Of a stretch of 64,000 bases of DNA, positions 18,903 through 29,177 are shown one piece after another. The translations under genes and the position numbers were made by a program. The first letter of the stretch is position 1. Each line of letters begins with the position of its first letter. The notes below the pieces were generated by a model. That model was not told the DNA's origin and ran no database searches. It saw only the letters and a program-made list of their open reading frames with translations. Origin of the DNA: Methylobacillus arboreus (GTDB lineage Bacteria > Pseudomonadota > Gammaproteobacteria > Burkholderiales > Methylophilaceae); contig NZ_JAJAVC010000003.1 of NCBI RefSeq assembly GCF_020532725.1, forward strand, positions 248,001 to 312,000. The letters are read 5' to 3'.

Positions 18903-20126
18903 ATGCGTCGTGTCGTCGTCACCGGGATGGGCGTGGTGTCCAGTCTTGGTAACAACAAATCTGAAGTCCTGGATAGCCTGAAAACAGGCCGTTCAGGCAT
19001 TCGCTTTCAACAGGAATATGTTGATCAGGGCCTGCGCTCGCATGTCGCTGGCTCGATTGAGAACCTTGACCTGGAAGCCCTCATTGACCGCAAGCTGTTG
19101 CGCTTTATGGGCAATGGGCATGCCTATGCCTGGCTGGCCATGCAGGAAGCCATTGCAGATGCCAACTTGCCGCCCGAACTGGTCTCGAATGTGCGCACTG
19201 GCCTGATCGTGGGCCAGGGCGGCGCTTCACATGAGAATATCCTGTCTGGAGTTGATACTCTGCGTGCCAAAGGCGTGCGCCGTGTCGGCCCCTATATGGT
19301 GACCAAGGCGATGGCAAGCGGTGTTTCCGCATGTCTCGCGACCGGTGCCAAAATCAAGGGTATCAACTATGGCATCAGCTCTGCCTGCGCTACCAGTGCC
19401 CACTGTATTGGTGCTGCCGTGGAGCAGATCCAGCTTGGTAAGCAGGATATTGTCTTTGCCGGTGGTGGTGAAGAAGAGCATTGGACCTTGTCCTTCATGT
19501 TCGATGCGATGGGCGCATTGTCGAGCAAGTACAATGACGCGCCTGAAAAAGCCTCGCGTACTTACGATGTGGATCGCGATGGTTTCGTGATTTCTGGCGG
19601 TGGCGGCATTGTGGTGGTTGAGGAGTACGAGCATGCCAAGGCGCGTGGTGCAAAGATCTATGCCGAAATCGTCGGTTATGGCGCCACCTCTGATGGCTAC
19701 GATATGGTAGCGCCTAGCGGAGAAGGCGCAGAGCGTTGCATGCGCTTGGCCTTGCAGGATGTTGAGGGCCCGGTGGATTACATCAATACCCATGGCACCA
19801 GCACACCTGTCGGCGATGTGAAGGAGCTGGAGGCGATTCGTGCCGTGTTTGGCGGTAGCGATGTTGCGATTGCTTCGACCAAGTCGCTATCCGGCCATGC
19901 GCTGGGGGCGGCTGGCGTCAATGAAGCAATTTATACCTTGCTGATGATGGAGCACAATTTCATTGCGGCTTCAGCCAATATCGAGAATCTCGACCCCGCA
20001 GCCGAAGGGCTCAATATAGTGCGCGAGCGCATTGATAATGCCAATATCCAGACCGCTGTTTCCAACAGTTTCGGTTTTGGCGGTACCAATGCCACGCTGA
20101 CGTTCTCGCGCCGGCAGCTTGATTGA
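18903..20126 (+). CDS. fabB: 3-oxoacyl-ACP synthase I
   Basis: 407 aa condensing enzyme that elongates cis-3-decenoyl-ACP. The catalytic triad is visible: Cys 162 in SSACATSAH, His in [11 protein letters not shown] and His in [12 protein letters not shown], plus the C-terminal [15 protein letters not shown] 18903 follows a GGAGAG ribosome binding site. A strong terminator follows, so fabA-fabB form one unit. Confidence 0.97.
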   Translation: MRRVVVTGMGVVSSLGNNKSEVLDSLKTGRSGIRFQQEYVDQGLRSHVAGSIENLDLEALIDRKLLRFMGNGHAYAWLAMQEAIADANLPPELVSNVRTGLIVGQGGASHENILSGVDTLRAKGVRRVGPYMVTKAMASGVSACLATGAKIKGINYGISSACATSAHCIGAAVEQIQLGKQDIVFAGGGEEEHWTLSFMFDAMGALSSKYNDAPEKASRTYDVDRDGFVISGGGGIVVVEEYEHAKARGAKIYAEIVGYGATSDGYDMVAPSGEGAERCMRLALQDVEGPVDYINTHGTSTPVGDVKELEAIRAVFGGSDVAIASTKSLSGHALGAAGVNEAIYTLLMMEHNFIAASANIENLDPAAEGLNIVRERIDNANIQTAVSNSFGFGGTNATLTFSRRQLD

Positions 20127-20133
20127 TCTGAAA

Positions 20134-20162
20134 AACGGGGCCTGGTGCCCCGTTGTCGTTTT
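20134..20162 (+). terminator. Rho-independent terminator after fabB
   Basis: AACGGGGC and GCCCCGTT form a perfect 8-bp stem with a five-base loop, followed by GTCGTTTT. It lies 8 bp after the fabB stop and before the MocR gene. Confidence 0.85.
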
Positions 20163-20195
20163 GGCTTCTGGAACAATGTACGAATGGCAGCCGGC

Positions 20196-21614
20196 ATGAA
20201 ACTTTATGAAAAACTGGTGCATGACGTTGCGACTGCCATTCGCTCCGGCGTGTTGGCACCTGGAGAAAAACTACCTTCTGTGCGTCAGGCCTGCCTCAAC
20301 CACAAGCTGAGTCCGGCAACTGTCTTCAGGGCTTATTACGAACTGGAAAACCTCGGCCTTATCCGCGCCCAGCCCAAATCCGGCTATTACGTCAGCAATC
20401 ATGCGATCAGGCAGCTGGCATCAAAAAGCACCCCTTTGCCAGAACAGGAAAGTACCGCGGTCAGTATTTCTGACTTGGTGTTCTCCATCCTGGGCTCGAT
20501 CAAGGACCCCGATACCGTACCGCTGGGTTCAGCCTTCCCCTGGCCTGCATTGTTCCCACTTGAACGCCTCTCGCGCTCGTTGGCGCATGTCACGCGGGAT
20601 ATGGGGCCGGCCGCTATTGTCGAGTCCCTGCCGCCTGGCAACCACGACCTGCGCAGGCAGATTGCACGGCGCTATCTCATGCAGGGTATCGAGGCTGATA
20701 TTGATAGCATCGTCATTACCAATGGTGCATTCGAGGCGCTGAATTTGTGCCTGGAGGCGGTGACCAAGCCAGGTGACTTGGTGGCAATAGAGTCGCCGGC
20801 ATTCTATGGCTGCTTACAGGCGCTGGAACGCTTGCAGCTCAAGGCTGTGGAAATTCCGGTGGACCCGGTGTTAGGCATGGACCTGGATTATTTGCAGCAA
20901 ATGCTGGAGAAATGCCCGATACGCGCCTGCTGGAGCATGACCAGCTTCCAGAACCCCATGGGGGTTTCCATGCCGGCTGAACGTAAACAGACGCTGGTCG
21001 AACTGGTGACGCGCTACCAGATTCCGTTGATCGAGGATGACGTCTATGGCGAGCTGTATTTTGGCACCCAGGAGCATAAGCCCGCCAAAGCCTATGACAG
21101 CGAAGGCTATGTCATGCATTGCAGTTCATTCTCCAAAACCCTGGCGCCGGGTTACCGCATAGGCTGGACATTGCTGCCGCAGCGCTTTGAGCGTGAAGTC
21201 GAGCGGCTCAAGGTAATCACCTCATTGTCGACCAGCACGATTGCCCAGGCGGCGATTGCCGATTTCCTGCAGCATGGCGGCTATGACCGCCATTTGCGCA
21301 AGCTGCGCACGCGCTTTGAGTTGCAGCAGCACCAATATTTGCACTTGGTTGCGCAATATTTCCCGCCGGAAACGCAGGTGACGCGTCCCAATGGCGGTTA
21401 TTTCCTCTGGGTGGCATTACCGGACTATGTCGATGCGCTAGCCTTGTTCCAGCAGGCGTTGGAGCAGGGAGTCAGCATTGCGCCAGGCCCGATTTTCTCT
21501 GCCAGGCACCAATGCTGCCATTGCATTCGCATCAATTACAGCAAGCCGGTTGATGCAGACGTGGAACAGGCATTCAGGACCCTGGGGCGCCTGATAGCCA
21601 CAATGCAGCCCTAA
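20196..21614 (+). CDS. MocR-family regulator (GntR HTH plus aminotransferase-like domain)
   Basis: 472 aa from ATG 20196; ATG 20184 is also possible, but a still earlier start would lie inside the fabB terminator. The N-terminus is a GntR winged helix (GEKLPSVRQACLNHKLSPATVFRAYYELE, about 15-75). The rest is a fold-type I aminotransferase domain with the PLP lysine at about 314 (SSFSKTLAPGYRIGW). The domain order matches the YdcR-like branch of MocR regulators. It may sense an amino acid or PLP-related effector; the target genes are unknown. It stands alone between fabB and the convergent ppiA. Confidence 0.88.
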   Translation: MKLYEKLVHDVATAIRSGVLAPGEKLPSVRQACLNHKLSPATVFRAYYELENLGLIRAQPKSGYYVSNHAIRQLASKSTPLPEQESTAVSISDLVFSILGSIKDPDTVPLGSAFPWPALFPLERLSRSLAHVTRDMGPAAIVESLPPGNHDLRRQIARRYLMQGIEADIDSIVITNGAFEALNLCLEAVTKPGDLVAIESPAFYGCLQALERLQLKAVEIPVDPVLGMDLDYLQQMLEKCPIRACWSMTSFQNPMGVSMPAERKQTLVELVTRYQIPLIEDDVYGELYFGTQEHKPAKAYDSEGYVMHCSSFSKTLAPGYRIGWTLLPQRFEREVERLKVITSLSTSTIAQAAIADFLQHGGYDRHLRKLRTRFELQQHQYLHLVAQYFPPETQVTRPNGGYFLWVALPDYVDALALFQQALEQGVSIAPGPIFSARHQCCHCIRINYSKPVDADVEQAFRTLGRLIATMQP

Positions 21615-21669
21615 AGCCTGTTCAGGTAATGAAATGCTTGCTCTTGTTTGTTGCAGGCAAGCGGACGGG

Positions 21670-22227
21670 TTATTCCTTGATCGTGACCGATTCGATGATG
21701 ATGTTCTGGAAGGGCGCATCGCCGCCATCGGTCGGCATCAGCGCGATACGCTGCACCACATCCATGCCCTTGACCACGCGGCCGAATACCGTGTAGCCCC
21801 AGCCGGTTTCCGAACGTTCGCTGAAATTGAGCGACGCATTGTTGGAAACATTGATGAAGAACTGGTCTGTAGCCGAGTGCGGGTCGCCAGTACGCGCCAT
21901 GGCAATTGTGCCGGTGGCATGGGTAAGGCCGTTGTCGGCCTCGTTCCTGATCGGCGGGTGGGTAGGCTTGAGTTCGAAGTTGGTATCCATGCCGCCGCCC
22001 TGGATCATGAAGCCTGCAATCACGCGGTGGAAGATGGTGCCTTCGTAGTGGCCCTCCTTGGCATAGCGGATGAAGTTCGCAACGCTGTTGGGGGCTTTCT
22101 CGCTATTGAGGTCTACCACAATCAATCCCTGATTGGTCTGGATTTCGGCTAGCGGTTGCGCCATGGCGGAGATGGAACCCGCCAGCAGCATCAAGAGTGT
22201 TGGCAGGCGCAGTAGTTTTGACAACAT
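21670..22227 (-). CDS. ppiA: Periplasmic cyclophilin-type peptidyl-prolyl isomerase
   Basis: 185 aa from ATG 22227; the longer open frame runs back into serB and is rejected. A signal peptide (about 1-23, ending ISAMA) precedes a short cyclophilin domain with the active-site segments FHRVIAGFMIQGG and TGTIAMART...SATDQFFINV. It catalyses cis-trans isomerisation of proline bonds in exported proteins. The gap to the serB stop is 10 bp, so the two genes may share a transcript. Confidence 0.92.
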   Translation of the reverse strand: MLSKLLRLPTLLMLLAGSISAMAQPLAEIQTNQGLIVVDLNSEKAPNSVANFIRYAKEGHYEGTIFHRVIAGFMIQGGGMDTNFELKPTHPPIRNEADNGLTHATGTIAMARTGDPHSATDQFFINVSNNASLNFSERSETGWGYTVFGRVVKGMDVVQRIALMPTDGGDAPFQNIIIESVTIKE

Positions 22228-22237
22228 AGACAATTCC

Positions 22238-23113
22238 TTAATGACAAGTTTGAGCTGAAGACGCGGACAATGGAGTAAACAAATACACCAGTCCTTCCAG
22301 GTTGACATGATTGAGGGCATAGGTAGCCTGTTGCTGGACAACGGGCTTGGCATGATAGGCAACCCCGCAGCCTGCGGCTGACATCATCTTGAGGTCGTTG
22401 GCCCCGTCGCCGATGGCGACCACCTGGTCATGCCTGAGACCGAGTTCCTGGCGGAAGCGTTCCAGGTAATCGGCCTTGGCCTGGGCATCGACGATATTGC
22501 CGAGTAAACGGCCAGTCAGCTTGTCATCTACGATCTCAAGTGAGTTGGCCCGGGCAACGTCCAGGCCCAGCATTGCCTTGACGCGATCGGCAAAGAAGTC
22601 AAAGCCGCCTGAGACCAGCATGGTCTTGATATTGTGCTGCTTGCAGGCGGCAATCCAGGCCTGGGCGCCGGGGGTCAATTGAAGGCGTTCATCAATCACG
22701 TGTTGCAATGCCGATGCATCCAGCCCCTGTAGCAGTGCCACGCGGCGGCGTAGGCTCTCGGCAAATTCGATCTCGCCACGCATGGCGCTTTCAGTAATCG
22801 CAGCGACTTGCGGCTTGAGGCCCTGCATGTCGGCAATCTCGTCTATGCATTCTATGGTGATCAGGGTGGAATCCATGTCCATCACGGCCAGGCCCAGGTT
22901 ATTCAGCGTGTGCCTGTCGTCCACCAGGGCTATATCGATATTTTGTTCCAGGCAGAAAGCATGCAGTTCCCGGGGAATTTCCTGCTGGTTGGGCAGGGTG
23001 TAGGCATGCTCGCCGGTCTGGATGAACTGCTGGTGGTGGCTGGCGCTTGTAAGCTGGTGAATGTGGGCTAGCTGCTGGAAGCTGATAACTGGGCCCTGAA
23101 TGACGAGGCGCAT
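22238..23113 (-). CDS. serB: Phosphoserine phosphatase
   Basis: 291 aa. The haloacid dehalogenase motif I reads DMDST (79-83), followed by VSGGFDFFADRV (motif II) and GDGANDLKMM (motif III/IV). This is the SerB arrangement, with an N-terminal extension of about 70 residues resembling the ACT-like region of proteobacterial SerB. It makes L-serine from phosphoserine, the last step of serine biosynthesis. It diverges from sucC with a 149-bp gap. Confidence 0.96.
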   Translation of the reverse strand: MRLVIQGPVISFQQLAHIHQLTSASHHQQFIQTGEHAYTLPNQQEIPRELHAFCLEQNIDIALVDDRHTLNNLGLAVMDMDSTLITIECIDEIADMQGLKPQVAAITESAMRGEIEFAESLRRRVALLQGLDASALQHVIDERLQLTPGAQAWIAACKQHNIKTMLVSGGFDFFADRVKAMLGLDVARANSLEIVDDKLTGRLLGNIVDAQAKADYLERFRQELGLRHDQVVAIGDGANDLKMMSAAGCGVAYHAKPVVQQQATYALNHVNLEGLVYLFTPLSASSAQTCH

Positions 23114-23262
23114 ATGAGAAACTGTCGGGATGGAAAAAGTTGGACTTAATTATACATGGCCTGGCGTATTGCCGGACTTCATCTTGCTGCCGGCCAGCCA
23201 AGCTGGCGCAATAAGGGGATTTGCGCGAAAATACGCTATTAGTCCATCACAAAAGTAGAAAC

Positions 23263-24426
23263 ATGAATCTGCATGAGTATCAGGCCAAGGCTTTATTGCA
23301 GCGTTACGGTGTTACCGTGCCGCGCAGCCAGGTGGCGGAAACGGCCCAGGCAGCGGTGGAAGCTGCAAGAGCCCTGGAAGGGGATGCCTGGGTGGTCAAG
23401 GCCCAGGTGCATGCCGGCGGGCGCGGCAAGGCGGGTGGGGTCAAGCTGGTACGCAATCTGGATGAGGTGCAGGATATTGCCGTCAGTTTGCTTGGCAAGC
23501 GTTTGGTCACCTATCAAAATGCTCCGGATGGCCAACCTGTAGAGAAAGTGCTGGTGGAGGAAACCCTGCCGATTGCACGTGAGCTTTATGTATCCATGCT
23601 GGTCGACCGTTCTCTGGAACGCGTGGTGCTGGTGGCCTCTGCGGCCGGCGGCATGGAGATCGAGGAGATTGCCAAGGACAGCCCTGAGAAAATTCTGCAG
23701 GAGGTCTGTGATCCGCTCAATGGGCTGGTGGATTACCAGGCGCGCAATATCGCTTTTGCACTTGGCCTGGCAGGCGACCAGATTGCAGCATTCACCCGTC
23801 TTGCTAAGGGGCTGTACCGTTTGTTCAAGGAAAATGACCTGGCCTTGCTTGAGATCAATCCCTTGATCGTGACCGCGGAAGGCGCATTGGTGGCGCTGGA
23901 TTGCAAGATGAGCGTGGACGACAACGCGCTCTACCGTCGCCGCGAGCTTGCGGAGCAGCGCGACTGGAGCCAGGATGATGCCAAGGAGGCAGAGGCTCAC
24001 AACGCCGGGCTCAACTATATCGCACTCAACGGTAATATCGGCTGTATGGTGAATGGCGCCGGTCTGGCGATGGCGACCATGGACCTCATCAAATTGCATG
24101 GTGGCGCGCCAGCCAACTTCCTCGATGTGGGAGGTGGCGCGACCGCGACCACAGTAGCGCGCGCATTCAAGATCATTCTCGCCGATCCCAATGTCAAGGC
24201 CATCCTGGTCAATATCTTCGGCGGCATTATGCGCTGCGACATCATTGCCGAAGGCATCATTACTGCGGTCAGGGAAGTCGGCATCCAGATTCCTGTCGTG
24301 GTGCGCCTGGAAGGCACCAATGTTGAACTTGGCCGCAAGATGCTGAGTGAAAGCGGTTTATCGATTATCTCTGCTGCCGGGCTGACCGATGCTGCCCAGC
24401 AGGCAGTTGCAGCAGTAAAGGCGTAA
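23263..24426 (+). CDS. sucC: Succinate-CoA ligase (ADP-forming) subunit beta
   Basis: 387 aa from ATG 23263 ([12 protein letters not shown]); an upstream in-frame TTG lacks homology. The N-terminal ATP-grasp domain ([31 protein letters not shown]) and the C-terminal CoA-ligase domain ([16 protein letters not shown]) are complete. With SucD it interconverts succinyl-CoA and succinate with substrate-level phosphorylation. The related malate thiokinase MtkA of serine-cycle methylotrophs is the main alternative; no other serine-cycle gene is nearby. It is followed by sucD after three bases. Confidence 0.9.
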   Translation: MNLHEYQAKALLQRYGVTVPRSQVAETAQAAVEAARALEGDAWVVKAQVHAGGRGKAGGVKLVRNLDEVQDIAVSLLGKRLVTYQNAPDGQPVEKVLVEETLPIARELYVSMLVDRSLERVVLVASAAGGMEIEEIAKDSPEKILQEVCDPLNGLVDYQARNIAFALGLAGDQIAAFTRLAKGLYRLFKENDLALLEINPLIVTAEGALVALDCKMSVDDNALYRRRELAEQRDWSQDDAKEAEAHNAGLNYIALNGNIGCMVNGAGLAMATMDLIKLHGGAPANFLDVGGGATATTVARAFKIILADPNVKAILVNIFGGIMRCDIIAEGIITAVREVGIQIPVVVRLEGTNVELGRKMLSESGLSIISAAGLTDAAQQAVAAVKA

Positions 24427-24429
24427 ATA

Positions 24430-25308
24430 ATGGCAATACTGGTCAATAACAATACCAAGGTGCTGTGCCAGGGCTTTACCGGCAAGCAGGGCACATTCCA
24501 CTCCGAACAGGCGCTGGCCTATGGCACCAAGATGGTGGGCGGCGTCACGCCGGGCAAGGGCGGTCAACGCCATCTCGACTTGCCCGTTTTCAATACCATG
24601 CGGGCAGCGGTGAGTGAAACCGGTGCCAATGCCTCGGTGATTTATGTACCGCCTGCATTTGCGGCGGATTCCATCCTGGAAGCCTGTGATGCAGGCATTG
24701 AACTGATTGTCTGTATCACGGAAGGCATTCCGGTGCTGGACATGCTCAACGTCAAGGCGGCGCTCAAGGCCAACGGTGCGCGCCTGGTAGGGCCCAATTG
24801 CCCAGGCGTGATCACACCGGATGAATGCAAGATCGGCATCATGCCCGGCAGCATCCACTTGCGTGGCAAGGTCGGCATCGTGTCCCGTTCCGGCACGTTG
24901 ACTTATGAAGCTGTGCACCAGACGACAGCGCTGGGCCTGGGGCAATCCACCTGCGTCGGTATTGGCGGCGACCCGATTCGCGGCATGAATTTCATCGACT
25001 GCCTGGAATTGTTCGAGGCTGATGCGGAAACCGAGGCCATCATCATGGTGGGCGAGATCGGCGGCAGCGATGAAGAGGCGGCGGCTGAATACATCAAGCA
25101 GCATGTCACCAAGCCGGTGGCAGGTTATATTGCCGGGCAGACTGCGCCTGCAGGTAAGCGCATGGGCCATGCTGGTGCGATTATTTCCGGCGGTAGCGGC
25201 AAGGCGGCAGACAAGATCAGGGCGCTGGAGCAGGCCGGGGTCGTGGTGGCAAGCTCGCCGGCAGGACTGGGCGAGGCAGTGCAGGCCGCCATCAAGGCCA
25301 AGCAGTAA
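24430..25308 (+). CDS. sucD: Succinate-CoA ligase subunit alpha
   Basis: 292 aa. The CoA-binding Rossmann domain ([27 protein letters not shown]) and the ligase domain with the phosphorylated His at 247 ([14 protein letters not shown]) match SucD at E. coli-like length (289). It forms the catalytic partner of the upstream beta subunit. The [11 protein letters not shown] motif is also typical. MtkB is a less likely alternative. Confidence 0.93.
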   Translation: MAILVNNNTKVLCQGFTGKQGTFHSEQALAYGTKMVGGVTPGKGGQRHLDLPVFNTMRAAVSETGANASVIYVPPAFAADSILEACDAGIELIVCITEGIPVLDMLNVKAALKANGARLVGPNCPGVITPDECKIGIMPGSIHLRGKVGIVSRSGTLTYEAVHQTTALGLGQSTCVGIGGDPIRGMNFIDCLELFEADAETEAIIMVGEIGGSDEEAAAEYIKQHVTKPVAGYIAGQTAPAGKRMGHAGAIISGGSGKAADKIRALEQAGVVVASSPAGLGEAVQAAIKAKQ

Positions 25309-25351
25309 GCAGGACAATGCGGGTTCAATCTTTATCAGCCATGGAAACATT

Positions 25352-26305
25352 ATGTTGCGTCATTTAACTGCTGTGGTGCTCTGTAGTGCCTTACTGGGTA
25401 TGGCTGGCATGCCAGCCGTTGCGCAGGACCAGGTGCCTTATCTGCTGACGGTTTCGTCAAAGGGGGACGTGGCAACCGTCAAGTCGCTCCTCAACAGCGG
25501 CGTGAACCCCAACACCCGGGATGCAGAGGGTATCACCGCCCTGATGTATGCGGCGCGCAAGGATAAGGCAGATGTGGCGCGGGCCTTGCTGGAGAAGGGT
25601 GCCGATATCAACGCCAAGGATGAAGGCGGCTGGACGGCCCTGATGTTTGCAGCCAAGAAGAATTTTGTTGCCACGGCCAAGGTGCTGCTTGAGCATGGCG
25701 CCGATGCCAGAGTGCGCGACGAATCCGGTTGGAGCGCGCTCGGCATGGCGGCGACGTCAGGCTATAGCGAAATGGTCGGCCTGCTGGTGCAACATGGCAT
25801 TGACCCAAGCAGCAAGAGTGATGACGGCAAGAGCATTCTCATGTATGCCGCAAGAAATGGCGATCTTGGCACGATCAATACCCTGTTGACAGAGGGTGCC
25901 GATATCGCGGCACGCGATCGTTTCGGCCTGACTGCGCTGATGTATGCTGCGCGTGAGGGCAATACCGAGGCAACAGGGTTATTGCTCGATAAAGGTGCCA
26001 AGGTGGATGACCAGGACAAGACAAAATGGACGGCGCTGGCCTGGGCGGTGAAGAAATCCCAAACCAATGTTGCCAAGCTGTTGCTTGACAGGGGGGCCAA
26101 TGTCAATCACAAGGATTCCGAGGGCACGCCTATCCTGCAATACGCGGTGAGCGATGGCAATGTTGAACTGGTCAAGTTGCTGCTCACCAGTGGGGCGGAT
26201 GTCAAGGTGCGGGATCAATATGGTCTGACCGCCCTGGTGTATGCCTTGAAAGGCAAGAAGCCTGAAATTGTGCAGCTGATCAAGGATGCGGGTGGCAGCT
26301 ATTAA
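25352..26305 (+). CDS. Secreted ankyrin-repeat protein
   Basis: 317 aa from ATG 25352 (MLRHLTAVVLCS), which gives a clean signal peptide (about 1-24, ending PAVAQ); the longer frame is a shadow of sucD. The mature part is about eight ankyrin repeats of 33 residues (for example GITALMYAARKDKADVARAL and GLTALMYAAREGNTEATGLL). Ankyrin arrays mediate protein-protein contacts; here they would act in the periplasm or outside. The gene starts 43 bp after sucD and may be co-transcribed. The partner protein is unknown. Confidence 0.88.
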   Translation: MLRHLTAVVLCSALLGMAGMPAVAQDQVPYLLTVSSKGDVATVKSLLNSGVNPNTRDAEGITALMYAARKDKADVARALLEKGADINAKDEGGWTALMFAAKKNFVATAKVLLEHGADARVRDESGWSALGMAATSGYSEMVGLLVQHGIDPSSKSDDGKSILMYAARNGDLGTINTLLTEGADIAARDRFGLTALMYAAREGNTEATGLLLDKGAKVDDQDKTKWTALAWAVKKSQTNVAKLLLDRGANVNHKDSEGTPILQYAVSDGNVELVKLLLTSGADVKVRDQYGLTALVYALKGKKPEIVQLIKDAGGSY

Positions 26306-26349
26306 GCGCAGCAGCTTTTCATTTGTACCTACTGAGTGGCAAGCCTGAA

Positions 26350-27957
26350 ATGAAGATTGCGATTGCTCAAATCAATGCCACGGCAGGTGATCTTGCAGGT
26401 AACTGTGCCAAGATCATCGACTATGCCAGGCGTGCCGAGGCTGCGGGGGCCAGCTTGCTGCTTTGCCCGGAACTGGTGTTGTCCGGTTATTCGCCTGAGG
26501 ATCTTTTGCTGCGCAATGATTTCAACCTGTCCTGTGAGCGTGCACTGCAAGCATTGGCGCTTGCGCTTCCTCCGCAGCTAACCGTAGTGGTTGGCCATCC
26601 GCGCAAACATCTTGGCAATTGTTATAACGCAGCCTCGGTAATTGAAGGGGGCAAGGTCTCTCATACCTACCACAAGGAACTGTTGCCCAATGACAGCGTA
26701 TTTGATGAAGTGCGCTATTTCAGTGAGGGCAGCGAAGCCCTGGTCATTGAGCACCAGGGACACAAACTGGGTATTGTGATCTGCGCCGATGTCTGGGGGC
26801 CGGAGCCGGCGCGGCGCGCGCGCGATGCCGGGGCAAAGTTGCTGTTAGTGCTGAATGCCTCGCCTTATCATATCGACAAACAGAAAGAGCGTTACGAGGT
26901 TGTGCGCGACCGCATCAAGGAAACCGGCTTGCCTGTTATCTATGCCAACCTGGTGGGTGGGCAGGATGAATTGGTGTTTGATGGTGCTTCCTTCGTCATG
27001 AATGATGAGGGCGCATTGACCCAGCAGTTGCCGTCTTTTGCAGAGGCATTAGGCATTGTGACTTTCAGCAATGGCGCTCCCGAGCCCGCTCAAATCAGCC
27101 TGGTGCCTGAATTGGAACCCGCGGTTTACCAGGCGTTGAGCCTGGGCTTGCGGGATTATGTGTTGAAGAATAATTTTCCTGGCGTGCTGCTGGGCCTGTC
27201 CGGCGGAATCGATTCTGCCCTGACGCTTGCCGTTGCCGTGGATGCGCTTGGCGCAGACAGGGTGCAGGCAGTGATGATGCCTTCAGAGTTTACTGCACCC
27301 ATCAGCCTGGATGATGCCCGTACCATGGCGGCCAATCTCAATATTCGCTATAGCGAAATGGAGATAGACACATTATTTGAAGCGTTTTGCGCTACATTAG
27401 CCCCTGCGTTTGCAGGCAAGCCATTCGACACTGCCGAGGAAAACCTGCAGGCACGCATTCGCGGCACGCTGTTGATGGCGCTTTCCAACAAGTTTGGCGG
27501 TATTGTGCTGACGACCGGTAACAAGAGTGAGATTGCGGTTGGATATTCCACCTTGTATGGTGATATGGCGGGTGGTTTTTCCCTGCTCAAGGATGTGTCC
27601 AAGACGCTGGTTTATCAACTTGCCAATTACCGCAATACGATCAGCCGGGTGATTCCCGAGCGCATCATCCTGCGTCCGCCATCAGCAGAATTGCGCCACG
27701 GGCAGACCGATCAGGACAGCCTGCCAGACTATGCCGTGCTGGATGCAATCATGGAGGCGTACGTCGAGCATGATTATGGCTGGGAAGAAATTATTGGTCT
27801 GGGATACCGCGAGCAGGATGTCATACGGGTCACCAGGCTGATTGACAGAAATGAGTACAAGCGGCGCCAGGCACCCGTGGGCGTAAGGGTGACCCAGCGC
27901 GGTTTTGGCAAGGATAGGCGCTATCCATTGACCAATAAGTATGTGTTCAATGAATAG
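26350..27957 (+). CDS. nadE: Glutamine-dependent NAD(+) synthetase
   Basis: 535 aa from ATG 26350. The N-terminal carbon-nitrogen hydrolase (glutaminase) domain has Glu 41 in LLLCPELVLSGY, the Lys in TYHKELLPN and the Cys in GIVICADVWG. The C-terminal synthetase domain has the P-loop LGLSGGIDSALTLAV. It amidates deamido-NAD using ammonia from glutamine, the last step of NAD synthesis. It is followed by a PII gene 45 bp downstream, in line with a link to nitrogen status. Confidence 0.97.
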   Translation: MKIAIAQINATAGDLAGNCAKIIDYARRAEAAGASLLLCPELVLSGYSPEDLLLRNDFNLSCERALQALALALPPQLTVVVGHPRKHLGNCYNAASVIEGGKVSHTYHKELLPNDSVFDEVRYFSEGSEALVIEHQGHKLGIVICADVWGPEPARRARDAGAKLLLVLNASPYHIDKQKERYEVVRDRIKETGLPVIYANLVGGQDELVFDGASFVMNDEGALTQQLPSFAEALGIVTFSNGAPEPAQISLVPELEPAVYQALSLGLRDYVLKNNFPGVLLGLSGGIDSALTLAVAVDALGADRVQAVMMPSEFTAPISLDDARTMAANLNIRYSEMEIDTLFEAFCATLAPAFAGKPFDTAEENLQARIRGTLLMALSNKFGGIVLTTGNKSEIAVGYSTLYGDMAGGFSLLKDVSKTLVYQLANYRNTISRVIPERIILRPPSAELRHGQTDQDSLPDYAVLDAIMEAYVEHDYGWEEIIGLGYREQDVIRVTRLIDRNEYKRRQAPVGVRVTQRGFGKDRRYPLTNKYVFNE

Positions 27958-28341
<384 letters not shown>

Positions 28342-28357
28342 CCGCTGAGCCTGCCAT

Positions 28358-28702
28358 ATGCCGGTGGTGTTGAAGACAGTGTTGCTGCTGAGCGTTTCCA
28401 ATGTCTTCATGACATTTGCCTGGTATGCCCACCTGAAGAACCTTAACGACAAGCCCTGGTATATCGCAGCTTTATTAAGCTGGGGCATTGCGCTAGTGGA
28501 GTATCTTTTTCAGGTGCCTGCCAACCGCATTGGCTATACGGCTTTATCTTTGCCGCAGCTCAAAATATTGCAGGAAGTGATTTCGCTGACGGTGTTCCTG
28601 CCGTTTGCGATATTTTATATGCAGCAGCCAGTCAAGCTCGACTTTCTCTGGGCCGGATTATGCTTGGTGGGTGCTGTCTATTTCATGTTCCGTACGATTT
28701 AA
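28358..28702 (+). CDS. DUF486 (DMT-like) small membrane protein
   Basis: 114 aa with four predicted membrane helices (about 4-22, 32-50, 65-85, 94-111). The N-terminus LKTVLLLSVSNVFMTFAWYAHLK and the NDKPWYIAALLSWGIAL segment are typical of the DUF486 family, related to small drug/metabolite transporters. Function is unknown. It begins 16 bp after the PII gene and is probably co-transcribed. Confidence 0.88.
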   Translation: MPVVLKTVLLLSVSNVFMTFAWYAHLKNLNDKPWYIAALLSWGIALVEYLFQVPANRIGYTALSLPQLKILQEVISLTVFLPFAIFYMQQPVKLDFLWAGLCLVGAVYFMFRTI

Positions 28703-28732
28703 ACCGGAATGGTTGCTTGACAGGAGGCTAAT

Positions 28733-29113
28733 ATGATCAAGGTCAACCGGATGCTGCACACTGGCATCATCGTTGCTGATATCCAGCGTTCACGCGCTTT
28801 TTACGAAGGCCTGCTTGGTTTTGTGCCTAGCGACAAACGTCCTCCCCTGAGTTTTGAAGGGGTTTGGTACGACATTGGCGCCAATCAATTGCACCTGATG
28901 GTAGTGCCCAACCCATATTCTGACGCGGTGCTTCCCGAACATGGCGGTCGTGATTACCATGTGGCGTTTTCCGTCGATGACGTGATGGAAATCAAGCAGG
29001 CGTTTGATGCGGCCGGCGTGGAATACACCATGAGCATGTCTGGCCGCGCCGCCTTGTTCTGCCGTGACCCGGATGGGAATGCGCTGGAATTCTCTGCGGT
29101 CAAGATGGATTAG
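28733..29113 (+). CDS. VOC-superfamily (glyoxalase/bleomycin-resistance-like) protein
   Basis: 126 aa with paired beta-alpha-beta-beta-beta modules of the vicinal oxygen chelate fold. Candidate metal ligands are His 7 (MLHTGIIV), His 45 (NQLHLMV), His 65 (DYHVAFSV) and Glu 121 (NALEF). These proteins use a divalent metal for isomerisation, dioxygenation or resistance functions; the substrate cannot be told. A GGAGG ribosome binding site precedes ATG 28733 and a terminator follows. Confidence 0.88.
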   Translation: MIKVNRMLHTGIIVADIQRSRAFYEGLLGFVPSDKRPPLSFEGVWYDIGANQLHLMVVPNPYSDAVLPEHGGRDYHVAFSVDDVMEIKQAFDAAGVEYTMSMSGRAALFCRDPDGNALEFSAVKMD

Positions 29114-29140
29114 GGATCAAGTAAACCGACAAGTAAACAG

Positions 29141-29165
29141 AAAAGCCTGGCACTGCCAGGCTTTT
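29141..29165. terminator. Bidirectional terminator between VOC gene and FTR1 gene
   Basis: AAAAGCCTGGC and GCCAGGCTTTT form a perfect 11-bp stem with a three-base loop and terminal T-runs on both strands, between convergent genes. Confidence 0.92.
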
Positions 29166-29177
29166 CGTTTGCGAGTG

